Positions 55,307 to 64,000 are shown, counted from the stretch's first letter. The stretch: 64,000 nucleotides of DNA from Chitinilyticum aquatile DSM 21506 (GCF_000430805.1 NZ_KE387259.1:372001-436000); one strand, 5' to 3'. The notes: generated by a model not told the origin, from the letters alone. Made by a program: numbers and translations.

Positions 55307-57241
55307 GTGCCAGAACTACTTGAACTTGGAGTTGAAAACCCGAACGGCGGAGAGCCACTCGCCGGGGCCAGTCACCGCTATCCCACGTTCTTCCGCGTGC
55401 TGCTAGCCGATGCCGTACCAACAGAAGAGGACGAGCTGCGCGCGTCATTGCCAGCCGCCTGCCAGCGTGCCGAACTGGTGCTCGCCTTCATTAGCCAGCA
55501 CCCGAGGGTTGCCGGGGATCCGGTGCTGACACGCTATACGCTAGGCATGCGCCAATGGCTGGCCGATGTACTGAACCGCCATGGCGAAGACGGCTGGATT
55601 TCGGTCGTTGCCGAAGATGACGATGCAGAGTACACCGCACAGGAATTGCGGGACGATTGGCAGGCGCTCAGTGCGGCAATAGCCAGCGGTGACTACGAGG
55701 CGTTCTGCGCCGTGGCAGGGGTCATAGATCCGGAAAAAGCGGTGTTCTGGGAAAACGTAATCGGCCAGCGGGCCGCCATCCACCCGTTTTTCTGGCGGGC
55801 GAATGCCGATTTTGCGGGCGACTATCTGAGCTTCAAGCGCACGCACCGTGAACACAGCCAGCATCCGGATGAGCAGCATCTGGGCGGTGGCCTGTGGCGC
55901 ATCCGCAGCGACGCAGGCTTCGGGGTGCAACGCGACACGGGCGCGGACACCGTGCCGCTACTGCCACCGCATTTTGAGAAAATCAGCAGCATGAGCGAGG
56001 ATGATGATGCAGCGCTGCATCTGGTCTCCTTCCGGCAAAATGGCCGCTGGGGCATTGCCGACTGCAGCCAGACCCCGGCCAGCATCCTGGTCGATGCCTG
56101 CATCGATGAGCTGTGGGCCTACGAGGATGGACTGGCCATCATGCGGATCGGCGAGCACGAAGGCCTGCTTGATCTGCAGGGCCGGCAGATCATTCCGCCC
56201 ATCTATGACTACATTGGCGAAGGCCGCGACGGCCTCTATCCCGTCGAGCAGAACGAGCTCTGGGGATTGCGCCATCGTGATGGCCGCGAGCTGTGTGCCC
56301 CGCGCTATGCCTCGCTCGAATTGCTCGATCAGCATATCTGGGTGAACGAGCAACTGCTGCCTCCGGTTTTTCTGGCCACGAGCGATGCCGGGCTCGGACT
56401 GCTGGACGCCAGCGGCCGGGAAATCCTGCCCTGCGCATTTGACGAAATTGAGTGGAGCCGCAGCCTCTACGCGTGGAAAACCAGCAAGGATGAGCAGTTT
56501 GCACTCTACCGCCCGGACGGCACGCCGTGGCTGCCCGCGAGCCGCCATGATCCGGGCGACTGGCTGATTGAAGACGTGCTGCTCAGCGTGACTGCCGACA
56601 ACCGCGTGGGACTGATGACGCCGGATGGCCAGCTACTGGTGCCCTGCATACATGAGCAAATCGAGCGCTGTGATTTCCCGCCAACTGGCGAACCTACCCT
56701 GCTGGTCAAAAACAAGAACGGCTGGATGCTGCTCGACAGCGCGGCACAGCCCTTGCTGCCGGAGCGCTTCCGCCAGATTTCGCTGCTGACCGAATACAAC
56801 ATCATTCGCAGCCATCCGGACTGGCGTGGCCTGCTGCGCGTCAATGAAAAAGGCCAGGATCGGCTGCGCGGCAAGCTGGAAGGCATCTGGCATGTTGCTG
56901 AACCCGCGCCGCGCATTGCCTGCAACCATACCGCCATCCAGCCGGTGCTGCTGGACGAACCCACGTGTCTGTTCTTTCTCGCGGTGCGGCCCTGCCAGCC
57001 CGACGAAGATGGAACGCAACACCCGCAGCGATTCGCGCTCTACCACGCCGATGGCAGCAGGCTGTTTCCCGATGACTACGCCTGGCTGGACAACGAGGCC
57101 AGCGGCACGGCGCGCGAACTGGCCCGCCTGGTGATGAAACTCAAGGAATACTGGGGCAAAGCAGAAGCCGTGATTGCGCTCAACGCCGGCAGTGGCCAGC
57201 GGGAACGTCTCTATGCCGACGGCCGGCGCGAAAGCGCGTAA
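55307..57241 (+). CDS. WG-repeat protein, large paralogue 1
   Basis: Not a named protein. 644 residues from a GTG at 55307 with AGGA five bases upstream. No signal peptide or membrane helix. Residues 1-190 form a helical N-terminal region shared with the WG-repeat protein at 57896 (RVLLADA, RAELVLAFISQHPRVAGDP). From about residue 215 onward are WG repeats of roughly 45 residues: RWGIADCSQTP, EGLLDLQGRQIIPPIYDY, LWGLRHRDGRELCAPRY, GLGLLDASGREILPCAFD and others. WG repeats are thought to build propeller- or ladder-like binding surfaces. It sits after the ynbC-like gene; function unknown. Confidence 0.75.
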   Translation: MPELLELGVENPNGGEPLAGASHRYPTFFRVLLADAVPTEEDELRASLPAACQRAELVLAFISQHPRVAGDPVLTRYTLGMRQWLADVLNRHGEDGWISVVAEDDDAEYTAQELRDDWQALSAAIASGDYEAFCAVAGVIDPEKAVFWENVIGQRAAIHPFFWRANADFAGDYLSFKRTHREHSQHPDEQHLGGGLWRIRSDAGFGVQRDTGADTVPLLPPHFEKISSMSEDDDAALHLVSFRQNGRWGIADCSQTPASILVDACIDELWAYEDGLAIMRIGEHEGLLDLQGRQIIPPIYDYIGEGRDGLYPVEQNELWGLRHRDGRELCAPRYASLELLDQHIWVNEQLLPPVFLATSDAGLGLLDASGREILPCAFDEIEWSRSLYAWKTSKDEQFALYRPDGTPWLPASRHDPGDWLIEDVLLSVTADNRVGLMTPDGQLLVPCIHEQIERCDFPPTGEPTLLVKNKNGWMLLDSAAQPLLPERFRQISLLTEYNIIRSHPDWRGLLRVNEKGQDRLRGKLEGIWHVAEPAPRIACNHTAIQPVLLDEPTCLFFLAVRPCQPDEDGTQHPQRFALYHADGSRLFPDDYAWLDNEASGTARELARLVMKLKEYWGKAEAVIALNAGSGQRERLYADGRRESA

Positions 57242-57303
57242 GCTGCGCCCTCTGGCCAACGCCCCAGTATTACGAACTCGATTACGAACAGGAAACACAC
57301 CCC

Positions 57304-57804
57304 ATGCAGAAACAGATCCATGAACTTTTTGAAATCCTCGCCGATGGCGGGCTGGATGCCGCCGACCTCGACGCACTGACTGCCGAAGTCGGCAAGGCCG
57401 CCGCCGATGCCGACGCCTATCTGGCCGCGGACAGCGCCAGCGGCTATCCGGCCTTTGCCGCCAGCAATGGCGACGCCGCCATGCCGCTGTGGCAATGGGT
57501 GCTGCTGGAACAGCTGGAAGGCGGCATGGTGTTCCGGGGCAACCGCATCGCCGAGCTGTACGATGACATTCTCGACGCCTTCGGCGAGGGCGAGCTCGAT
57601 CTCGCTGCTGAGACACTGGCTGGCCATAATGAAGACGCCGCCCTCAAGCTCGTGCTGGAGGAGCTGGCCCCGGCCTACACGCTGGTCAATTTTGCCCAGC
57701 CCATCGACGCCCGCCGTCAGATGGTGCTGGTGCGCAGCACCAAGCTGGAAAGTTTCCTTGCGGTTTGCCGCGAGCTGAACCTGCCCATCAGCCCGGCGCT
57801 CTGA
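57304..57804 (+). CDS. Small paralogous protein, copy 1
   Basis: Unrecognised acidic protein of 166 residues without membrane helices. It is clearly related to the 162-residue protein at 61760: both contain MPLWQWVL near residue 60, an acidic middle part, and a C-terminal VLVRSxxxxxxLxxCxELxL pattern. Position downstream of each WG/WGR unit suggests a partner or immunity-like role, but this is only context. GGAAAC-type ribosome site before the ATG. Confidence 0.7.
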   Translation: MQKQIHELFEILADGGLDAADLDALTAEVGKAAADADAYLAADSASGYPAFAASNGDAAMPLWQWVLLEQLEGGMVFRGNRIAELYDDILDAFGEGELDLAAETLAGHNEDAALKLVLEELAPAYTLVNFAQPIDARRQMVLVRSTKLESFLAVCRELNLPISPAL

Positions 57805-57827
57805 CGCACTCCGCAATACTCGTCAAT

Positions 57828-57875
57828 GTATCCGATTACAGCCATTGATTTTCAATGGCTGTATTTATATACCCA
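57828..57875. repeat. GTATCC...ATACCC palindromic repeat, copy G
   Basis: Between the small paralogue and the second WG-repeat gene. The inner stem is perfect (ACAGCCATTGA and complement, 11 bp, TTT loop); outer GTATCC and ATACCC pair imperfectly. It ends 21 bp before the next ATG. Confidence 0.75.
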
Positions 57876-57895
57876 TTCAAAATCCGGAAGCCAGC

Positions 57896-60800
57896 ATGGG
57901 TCACCGCATTTATCTCTACATCCAGAACGACGATGGACAGGAACAGATCGCCGAAGCCAAAAACGGCATTCCGGCGCTGTGGAAAGTGCTGCTGGCCGAG
58001 GCCTATACCGGGCCGGCTATCGACATCCAGCGCGTGTTCACCGATTGCGGCAGTGACAATCTGGTCGTGCCGCTGATAGCGGCGCGCACCCGCGCCGAAC
58101 TGGTTTTCGACTTTCTGCAGCGGCATCCGGCAGTGGCCAGCCTGCCGCAGCTGCCACGCTTTATTGCCGCCGCGCGGCAGTTTCTGGCTGACCTGCAGGA
58201 ACGCTATGGCGACGAGGCCGAGCTGAGTGCCGACATTGACGAGCTGTTTCACCTAAGTAGCAGCGGCTACGACCCGGACGACTACGAGCCGGGTGATTAC
58301 AGCTATTTCGAGACCGCCGTTCCGGCCTGGGCGGCGAGCGAAATGGAGAGCATTAACCTGAGCTGGCAGCAGGCACTGCAAGCGCTGCGCGATGGCCAGC
58401 ATGCCCGGTTTGACGTCGCGCTCACCGGCGACTGGATGACCCCGGCGGCTTGGCTGGAATGGAAATCCTGGCTGTGGGTATTCGGCCTGGGCGGTCTTGA
58501 TCATCCCTTCTTCTCTGCCGATCCGGACGACGGTGTTGAATACACCGGCCTGATAGATGGCGACTACGACGAAGACGAAGACGAAGACGAAGACGAAGCG
58601 GAAAGCGACGAGGATCACATCACAGCCGATTGCTGGCGCTTTCAGGATGGCGAACACTACGGCCTGCGCCGCGGGCAGGATGCCGATGCGCCCCTCGTCA
58701 TGGCAGCGGAATTCGAGAACATTAGTCGCCTGGACGAAGCCGGTGGCAAATTCGAACACCTGTTTGCCTACCAGGAAAACGGCCTGTGGGGGCTGGCCGA
58801 TAGCCGCAGCACCCCGGCGCAACGGCTCACCGCCGCCGCATTCGACGATATGTGGTATTTCGCAGCCAACGGGCATGCCGCCGTGCGCCGCGCTGACCGC
58901 GAAGGACTCATCAACAGCCTTGGGCAAATCGTTGTCCCGCTTGAGTATCAGGAACTGGGCAATTACGACGGCAAGCTGATTGGCGCCTTGCAGAATGATC
59001 GCTGGGGGCTGATCGACCACAACGGCGCTTTGGTCGTGCCGCATCGCTATCTGGACATGCTGCGCTCAGACGAAAAACCGATCCGTGACCAGCGCCGCGT
59101 ACAGAATGAAAATGGCTGGGGCCTGCTGGCGGCAGACGGCAGCGAGCTGCTGCCCTGCGTTTACAACAGCATCAGCTGGGATGAAGATCGTCGGCTGTGG
59201 CAGCTCAGCCAGACCGATGCCGAGGGCATTGAACTCTTCAGCCTGATGCATGCCGATGGCCGCATTGTCATGCTGCCTTCCGAGGGAGAGGTGCACGGCA
59301 CGCTGTTTGATCATCTGCCGGGTGGACGCCAGCTGATTCTGCGCCGTGGCAAACACGGTTACGGAGTCAGTGACGATCGTGGCGAGGAGTTGCTGCCTTG
59401 CCAGTATGAAGACATCACGCCACTGCAGGCGGATGTACTGGGCGAGCGCCTGCTCAATGTGACTCGCGACGGCGCTGCCAATCTGCTGACGCTGGATGGC
59501 GTGGCAAAGTTGCCTGCCGGTTTTTCCAGCATCGAACTGCTGTCGCCCTGGCGTGAAGCCATCCGCCAGCACCCGCGCTGGCGCAGGCTGCTGCAGGTTG
59601 GTCAAAAAACCGCACAGAAAAAGCGTAAAGCGCGCGCCGAGGAACGCTACGGCGTCTGGCTGCTGGACAGCGCCAGCCAGCTGCTGCCCTGCCAGTACAG
59701 CGCCATCGCGCCGATTTTTGCTGCGGGCATGAACACCGAGCCAGTGTTCATCTGCGAGCGCCCGGCTCATCCCGACGAGCCCGGCCAGGGGCAGGACCAG
59801 CGCATGGGCATTCTGCGTGCCGACGGCAGCGCGCTGTTCGCCGAGGATTACGCCTGGATCGGCAAGACCTATAGCATCGCAGAACTCGGCGACACGATTG
59901 CCGAGGAGATCGAGGCGCTGTGGCGCAAGGGCGCTGGCGCACAAGCGTGGAATGCTCGACACAACCGCGTGGAATACCTGTTTGCCGATGGCTGCACGCA
60001 GAGCTATGCCGAGCACCTGCGGCAGCGTTTCAGTACCGGTGACTGGGCGGCCGGTTTCGAGCTGGCCGACGCGGTGGAATACGCCAAAGAGGGCATTGCA
60101 GAAGATGCGGAGCTCGCCCGCGCACTGTGGCGCGAGCTGGCTGAGCGCGCACCTTCTGACTCCCCGGATTCCTGGCGTGGCCGGGCGCTGCTTCGTCTGG
60201 CCTGGGTCGGCATCGACACCATGGAAGAACACGACAAGCCGGCCAGCATGCTGGCCTTGCTGCGCGAGGCCGCCGAACTGATAAGCGAGCGTTACAAGGG
60301 CGACAAAAGCCGCGCAATGAACAACGCCGGTTACATGATCGAACATGGCATGGGAATCGAAGCGGACGCCGTACTGGGCACGCAGTATTACGAACGCGCA
60401 GCGGCGCTGGGCAACCCTTACGGCAGCTACAACGCAGGTGTGAACTGGCGCAACGGTTCGGCTGGCCAGATTGATCTCGATCGCGCCATCCGGCACTTCG
60501 ACCAGGCCATGCGCGCAAATTTCCCCAATGCGCAGGCGTCGCTTGGCTACACGCAGGTGCTGCAGGCCCGCGCCAGTAATGATGCTGCGCTGTTTCACAA
60601 GGCCGCCGCCAATCTGCGCTACAGCTGGCAGCAGGGCGACGCGCCGGAATGGGTCGGCGGCGAACTGGCCCAACTGGCACTGGATGGTTACGTCGAGGCA
60701 TCACGCCCTGACATCGAAAGCTGGCTGACGCTAGCCGCCGAAGCCGACGACGAAGATGCCATCCGCACGCTGGCCACGCGCTTTTACACTGCGGATGATC

Positions 60801-60904
60801 CGGCCGGCGCACCGTGGCGCCAGCGCTGGGCCGAGCTGAATCCGCCCCCGCCAGAGCAAGGCGGCCTCGTTAGCAAGATCAAGGGCTGGCTGGGCGGGAA
60901 ATAA
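57896..60904 (+). CDS. WG-repeat protein with C-terminal Sel1-like repeats, large paralogue 2
   Basis: Not a named protein. 1002 residues from the ATG at 57896 with GGAAG upstream; the frame opens earlier, inside the repeat. N-terminal part (1-215) parallels the WG-repeat protein at 55307 (WKVLLAEAY, RAELVFDFLQRHPAVASLP). An acidic run follows (about 222-245, encoded by a hexanucleotide repeat). WG repeats occupy about 250-690 (GLWGLADSRSTP, EGLINSLGQIVVPLEYQ, RWGLIDHNGALVVPHRY, GWGLLAADGSELLPCVY). Residues from about 760 contain Sel1-like repeats (AMNNAGYMIEHGMGI, GSYNAGVNWRNGSAG). No signal peptide. Binding or scaffold role is plausible; enzymatic motif not seen. Confidence 0.75.
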   Translation: MGHRIYLYIQNDDGQEQIAEAKNGIPALWKVLLAEAYTGPAIDIQRVFTDCGSDNLVVPLIAARTRAELVFDFLQRHPAVASLPQLPRFIAAARQFLADLQERYGDEAELSADIDELFHLSSSGYDPDDYEPGDYSYFETAVPAWAASEMESINLSWQQALQALRDGQHARFDVALTGDWMTPAAWLEWKSWLWVFGLGGLDHPFFSADPDDGVEYTGLIDGDYDEDEDEDEDEAESDEDHITADCWRFQDGEHYGLRRGQDADAPLVMAAEFENISRLDEAGGKFEHLFAYQENGLWGLADSRSTPAQRLTAAAFDDMWYFAANGHAAVRRADREGLINSLGQIVVPLEYQELGNYDGKLIGALQNDRWGLIDHNGALVVPHRYLDMLRSDEKPIRDQRRVQNENGWGLLAADGSELLPCVYNSISWDEDRRLWQLSQTDAEGIELFSLMHADGRIVMLPSEGEVHGTLFDHLPGGRQLILRRGKHGYGVSDDRGEELLPCQYEDITPLQADVLGERLLNVTRDGAANLLTLDGVAKLPAGFSSIELLSPWREAIRQHPRWRRLLQVGQKTAQKKRKARAEERYGVWLLDSASQLLPCQYSAIAPIFAAGMNTEPVFICERPAHPDEPGQGQDQRMGILRADGSALFAEDYAWIGKTYSIAELGDTIAEEIEALWRKGAGAQAWNARHNRVEYLFADGCTQSYAEHLRQRFSTGDWAAGFELADAVEYAKEGIAEDAELARALWRELAERAPSDSPDSWRGRALLRLAWVGIDTMEEHDKPASMLALLREAAELISERYKGDKSRAMNNAGYMIEHGMGIEADAVLGTQYYERAAALGNPYGSYNAGVNWRNGSAGQIDLDRAIRHFDQAMRANFPNAQASLGYTQVLQARASNDAALFHKAAANLRYSWQQGDAPEWVGGELAQLALDGYVEASRPDIESWLTLAAEADDEDAIRTLATRFYTADDPAGAPWRQRWAELNPPPPEQGGLVSKIKGWLGGK
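58568..58597 (+). repeat. (GACGAA)5 simple repeat inside WG-repeat gene
   Basis: Five perfect copies of GACGAA encoding Asp-Glu pairs. Gain or loss of units keeps the frame and only changes length of the acidic spacer. Confidence 0.9.
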
Positions 60905-60920
60905 CATACCCAACACCCCA

Positions 60921-60967
60921 TAGAACCAAAACCATTGCAAACACAAAGCAACAGAGACATACCCATG
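60921..60967. repeat. Degenerate ATACCC-type repeat, copy I
   Basis: ACCAAAACCATTG ... AACAGAGACATACCCATG aligns to copy C across most of its length, though arm pairing is lost. The final ATG is the start codon of the WGR gene, as in copy E and thrC. Confidence 0.5.
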
Positions 60968-61723
60968 AGCATCCTGCAAAAACGCTATTTCGAGCTTTCC
61001 AGCGCAGAGACCGGCGAGCACAAATTTTACGAGCTGACGCTCAACGACGACGGCACGCTGATCAGCCGCTATGGCCGCATCGGCGCCAATGGCCAGAGCA
61101 AGACACAGCACTTCGACAGCATCGAAGCCATGCTGAAAGTCGCCGACAAGACCACTGCCGAGAAGCTCAACAAGGGCTACCAGCCGGCCACGCCGGGCGA
61201 AACCGCCGCGCAGGAAACGCGCCACCAGCGCATCCTGCGCTGCGCGCGCGAGCTGTACGCGCTGATCAGCAATGGCAATACGGCGCTCGCGCAACGCTGC
61301 AGCGCCGAATTCAAGGCCTTCATCGAGGACGCAGACAACAAGGACGAATACGAGGAGCAGGAGGACGAACTGATCGCCACCGGCTTCAAGGAAGCCGCCG
61401 ACTGGGAGCTGGTGTTCTTCGTCGACTGGAAAGACAGCGAATCGATGCTCGACGTGCTGGCAACACTGTGCAGCAATCTGAAGATCGACATCGAATTCGA
61501 CTGGGGTTGCGACAATCCGGAAGACGAGCTGGAGGTCGGCCAGATCATGCTGCTCGCGCATGAACAGCTGCAGCAGCGGGATTATGCGCTGTGGCACTGG
61601 GATACCGGTGACGACGCCTATCTGGGCTGGATCGGGCATGACGACGATTACGACAGCATCGCCAATTTTTCGCTTGGCCTCGGCCTCGTCGCCCGCTACC
61701 CCGACCCGGCCAAACTCGGCTAG
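60965..61723 (+). CDS. WGR-domain protein
   Basis: 252-residue protein starting MSILQKRYFELSS (ATG 60965). Residues 1-75 form a WGR domain (HKFYELTLNDDGTLISRYGRIG, then GQSKTQHFDSIEAM), a module that binds nucleic acid or protein in PARPs and MolR-type bacterial regulators. Residues 95-250 form an acidic C-terminal part that I do not recognise, with DWELVFFVDWKDSESMLDVL and YALWHWDTGDDAYLGWIG. Ribosome site is poor because the repeat fills the leader. Lies between the Sel1-tailed WG-repeat gene and the second small paralogue. Confidence 0.8.
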   Translation: MSILQKRYFELSSAETGEHKFYELTLNDDGTLISRYGRIGANGQSKTQHFDSIEAMLKVADKTTAEKLNKGYQPATPGETAAQETRHQRILRCARELYALISNGNTALAQRCSAEFKAFIEDADNKDEYEEQEDELIATGFKEAADWELVFFVDWKDSESMLDVLATLCSNLKIDIEFDWGCDNPEDELEVGQIMLLAHEQLQQRDYALWHWDTGDDAYLGWIGHDDDYDSIANFSLGLGLVARYPDPAKLG

Positions 61724-61759
61724 CATGCCCTCCTCACCCCTTTCCATACAGGCCCCCGC

Positions 61760-62248
61760 ATGAGCGCAAGCATTTCCGAACTGATCAACCTGATTTCCGG
61801 CGGCTTCATGGACGCCGATGACGCCCGCCCGATTGTCGCCGCCGTGGACGCCGCGCGCGAGAATCCGGCCGACTATCAGGCCAAATACGATGTGTACGGC
61901 TACACGGAGGAATCCGGCATGCCGCTGTGGCAATGGGTGCTGATCCATCTGCTGCCGCCGGACCTGCTGTTCTGTGCACCGCAGCTCGACGATCTGTATG
62001 CGCAGATCTGGGAAAGCTTTGACGACGGGCTGGAGCTCGACCCGGACGAGCTTTCCGGCCTGAAAACCGACAAGGCGCTGAAGCTGATCCAGCAGGATCT
62101 CGGCCCGCAGTTTGCGCTGGCCAGTTTCGGCAAGCCGGTGAACGCCGAAGAACCGTGGCAGTGCGTGCTGGTGCGCAGCAGCGAAATTACCCAGTACCTG
62201 ATGCTGTGCAACGAGTTGCAGCTGCGCGCCGAGGTGTGCGGCCGCTAG
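61760..62248 (+). CDS. Small paralogous protein, copy 2
   Basis: Unrecognised protein of 162 residues, paralogue of the one at 57304 (shared MPLWQWVL, LDDLYAQIWESFDDGLELD versus IAELYDDILDAFGEGELDL, and a C-terminal LVRSSEITQYLMLCNELQL block). Acidic, soluble. The two copies each follow a WG or WGR gene, so duplication of a two-gene module is a reasonable model. No clear functional motif. Confidence 0.7.
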   Translation: MSASISELINLISGGFMDADDARPIVAAVDAARENPADYQAKYDVYGYTEESGMPLWQWVLIHLLPPDLLFCAPQLDDLYAQIWESFDDGLELDPDELSGLKTDKALKLIQQDLGPQFALASFGKPVNAEEPWQCVLVRSSEITQYLMLCNELQLRAEVCGR

Positions 62249-62271
62249 GCTTTGATACCCGTCACCCCATA

Positions 62272-63414
62272 ATGACACACCCCATCAAAACAATGACCCG
62301 CAGACGCATACCCATCGCCATTCTGACCAGCTTGCAGCTCATGCTCGGGGCAAGCGCGCTGGCAGACACCTTCACCGGCACACTGGGCGGCAAGCCGGTG
62401 GTGGTCGAGCTTTCGACCGATCAGCATGGCCAGCCGGATGGCGGGCAGTACGGCTATCTGTCGCAAGGGCGGGTACTGCTGCTGCGCAAAAGCGAGCGCG
62501 CTGGCCTGCTGGAAGAATATCGCGTCAAATCACCCGGTGACGAGGTAGTAAGCGGCTACTGGTCATTGCGGCGCGCCGGCCGGGGCTGGGAGGGACAGTG
62601 GCTGAAACAGCCGGGGGCAAACGGCCTGCCGCTACACCTAGAACCCGCGGCCTTGCCCGAGGAAACGACGCAGGCCCTGGGGCAAACCATTCAGCCCAGC
62701 TTGCGCCCGGAACTCTTCAACCTGCTGCTGGCACAAAGCCCGGCACTGGCCATTCGCACCGGCAAGACACAGAGCCAGGCAGGCCTGCGAATCACCCCCT
62801 TGCGCTGGCAACGCGGCGAAGCGCTGGTCGCCGCCAGCGTGCAGCTGGCTGAGCCGGCACAGCCCGGTGATGCCGCGGTCAATGCGGCACTGCGCTTGCT
62901 GCTGCAAGGCAGCATTGTCGACGCCGAATACTGCTCGGCGGTGGCGGGGGATTTTCAGGACTTCCAGCTGAAGAGCACGATCACTTATGCCAGTACCCGT
63001 TACCTGAATATTCAAACGCAAACGGAATCCAACTGCGGCGGCCCGCATCCGAACGCGGGATACGGCAGCAGCGTTTATGACCGGCAGAGCGGCCAGGAGA
63101 TTGCGCTGGGCAAGCAGGTGTATCAAATCGACGGGCCACAGCAGGCGACATTCCGCCAGCTCGTCGCGGCTACGCTCAAGCGGCAGCTGAGCAAGGATGA
63201 GCGTGGCGACGAGTGCTACGCCGCATATCTTGCCGACCCGGCCGGAACGGAATACCCCTGGCTACGGCTGAACGGCATCGATGGCAAAGGCGTGATCGTC
63301 AGCCTCGGCTATGCACACGCAGAACAGGCCTGCGGGCTCGACCTCACTCTGCCGTACGCCAGCCTTGCGCGTTTCCGCCGCACTGACGCGCCCGCCCACT
63401 TTGGCAAGCCCTGA
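62272..63414 (+). CDS. Predicted secreted protein with RsiV/DUF3298-like C-terminal region
   Basis: About 380 residues. A signal peptide is evident (MTRRRIPIAILTSL, cleavage near SALA-DT). Start could be ATG 62272 or 62293; neither has a good ribosome site, and I list the first. The middle is undefined. Residues from about 230 include TESNCGGPHPNAGYGSSVYD then QEIALGKQVYQID, resembling the GGAHPN...D...GK.L pattern of DUF3298/RsiV-like periplasmic domains. Family match is tentative. Located just upstream of the ynbD-like gene. Confidence 0.6.
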   Translation: MTHPIKTMTRRRIPIAILTSLQLMLGASALADTFTGTLGGKPVVVELSTDQHGQPDGGQYGYLSQGRVLLLRKSERAGLLEEYRVKSPGDEVVSGYWSLRRAGRGWEGQWLKQPGANGLPLHLEPAALPEETTQALGQTIQPSLRPELFNLLLAQSPALAIRTGKTQSQAGLRITPLRWQRGEALVAASVQLAEPAQPGDAAVNAALRLLLQGSIVDAEYCSAVAGDFQDFQLKSTITYASTRYLNIQTQTESNCGGPHPNAGYGSSVYDRQSGQEIALGKQVYQIDGPQQATFRQLVAATLKRQLSKDERGDECYAAYLADPAGTEYPWLRLNGIDGKGVIVSLGYAHAEQACGLDLTLPYASLARFRRTDAPAHFGKP

Positions 63415-63415
63415 C

Positions 63416-64000
63416 ATGAATACACGCACGCACGCACATCCCTGGGGCTATGCCCTGCTGTGGCTGCTGATCGCCGCGCCCGGCTTTTTCCTCTTTTACG
63501 GGCAAGCCAACCACTACGCCTCGACCCTGCCGGCCAGTGCGGTCGGCAATATTGCGTTTGCGTGGGAGCGGGAATGGATTCCCTTCTGGCCGTGGACCAT
63601 CCTGCCCTATTGGTCGATCGATCTGATGTACGGAATTTCGATCCTGATCTGCACCACCCGCAGCGAGATCCGTACGCAGGCCTGCCGGCTGCTGCTGGCC
63701 ACCGCGCTGTCCTCGCTGTGCTTCGTGCTCTGGCCGCTGCGTTTTGGCTGGGACCGCCCCGAAGTCGGCGGATTGTTCGGGCAGATGTTTGCGGCACTGG
63801 GATTGTTCGACAAACCATTCAATCAGGCACCGTCACTGCACATCAGCCTGCTGTTCATCATCTGGCTGCGTGCCGCGGCCCATCTGCCGGCACGCTGGTT
63901 GCCGCTGCTGCACCTGTGGTGCGTGCTGATCGGGCTATCCGTGCTCACCACCTGGCAGCACCATCTGCTCGATATACCCACCGGCATCGCCATGGGCGTG
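63416..64000 (+). CDS. ynbD: YnbD-like PAP2 phosphatase (3' end outside window)
   Basis: Reading frame open to the window edge, 195 residues visible. Begins MNTRTHAHPWGYALLWLL, one base after the previous stop. Six hydrophobic stretches and the PAP2 lipid-phosphatase blocks QAPSLHISL and TTWQHHLLDIPTG, the latter holding the catalytic His and Asp. E. coli YnbD has a PAP2-type membrane part followed by a dual-specificity phosphatase domain; whether this one does lies outside the window. It places the WG/WGR cassette inside an otherwise ynb-like operon. Confidence 0.82.
   Translation, partial: MNTRTHAHPWGYALLWLLIAAPGFFLFYGQANHYASTLPASAVGNIAFAWEREWIPFWPWTILPYWSIDLMYGISILICTTRSEIRTQACRLLLATALSSLCFVLWPLRFGWDRPEVGGLFGQMFAALGLFDKPFNQAPSLHISLLFIIWLRAAAHLPARWLPLLHLWCVLIGLSVLTTWQHHLLDIPTGIAMGV

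Noticed and set aside
62245-62318. Another ATACCC repeat copy before the secreted-protein gene
   Set aside because: Contains GCATACCCAT and resembles degenerate copy I, but no arm pairing is visible and part of it is coding; not listed as a feature.

Overview
The window reads as the chromosome of a motile, GC-rich betaproteobacterium, most likely of the order Neisseriales (Chromobacteriaceae or Chitinibacteraceae). The grounds are a polar-type flagellar cluster with FlhF/FlhG and a sigma-54-like promoter, FolE2, the alaA-hom-thrC order, and a sugar ABC locus with a GlcNAc/glucosamine-type kinase. Genus and species are inference. No prophage, CRISPR array, rRNA, tRNA or complete insertion sequence was seen.

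Layout. 1-2.7 kb: 3' part of cstA with a YbdD-type partner. 2.75-3.55 kb: folE2. 3.65-20.7 kb: flagellar region in two divergent arms, fliKLMNOPQR leftward and flhB-flhA-flhF-flhG rightward. The right arm continues into a four-gene MlaE/MlaF/MCE/lipoprotein lipid-transport cassette, then fliA and a MotC-like stator gene. 20.8-23.8 kb: ftsK, rpmB, rpmG. 23.9-35.5 kb: acetate region, with a LysR regulator, DUF485-actP, a cNMP/CBS/DUF294 signalling protein, a DnaQ-like exonuclease, a hybrid histidine kinase and acs. 35.6-40.3 kb: an Mth938-type protein, alaA, hom, thrC. 40.4-48.2 kb: leftward sugar operon (kinase, GntR regulator, two paralogous binding proteins, two permeases, ATPase), probably for GlcNAc-type amino sugars. 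48.4-51.0 kb: cysH and a TauE exporter divergent from cysB. 51.2-64 kb: a phospholipid locus matching E. coli ynbA-ynbB-ynbC and ynbD plus an acyltransferase. It is split by a cassette of WG-repeat, WGR-domain and small paralogous proteins that I do not recognise as a described system.

The most unusual content lies between the genes. A family of imperfect palindromes of about 50 bp, ending in GGGTAT...ATACCC, recurs in at least seven intergenic gaps, with two or three more degenerate copies, some touching start codons. Two longer MITE-like inverted-repeat elements (about 270 and 168 bp) sit between mlaE and mlaF and just upstream of the DUF294 gene. Other points of interest are an FlhG whose ATPase loop has lost its lysines while its FlhF-activating N-terminus remains, an alanine-rich insertion in ActP, and nested inverted repeats between tauE and cysB.

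Start codons were moved from the longest frame to the position best supported by ribosome binding site, gene overlap or known N-terminus; the entry says so where this was done.
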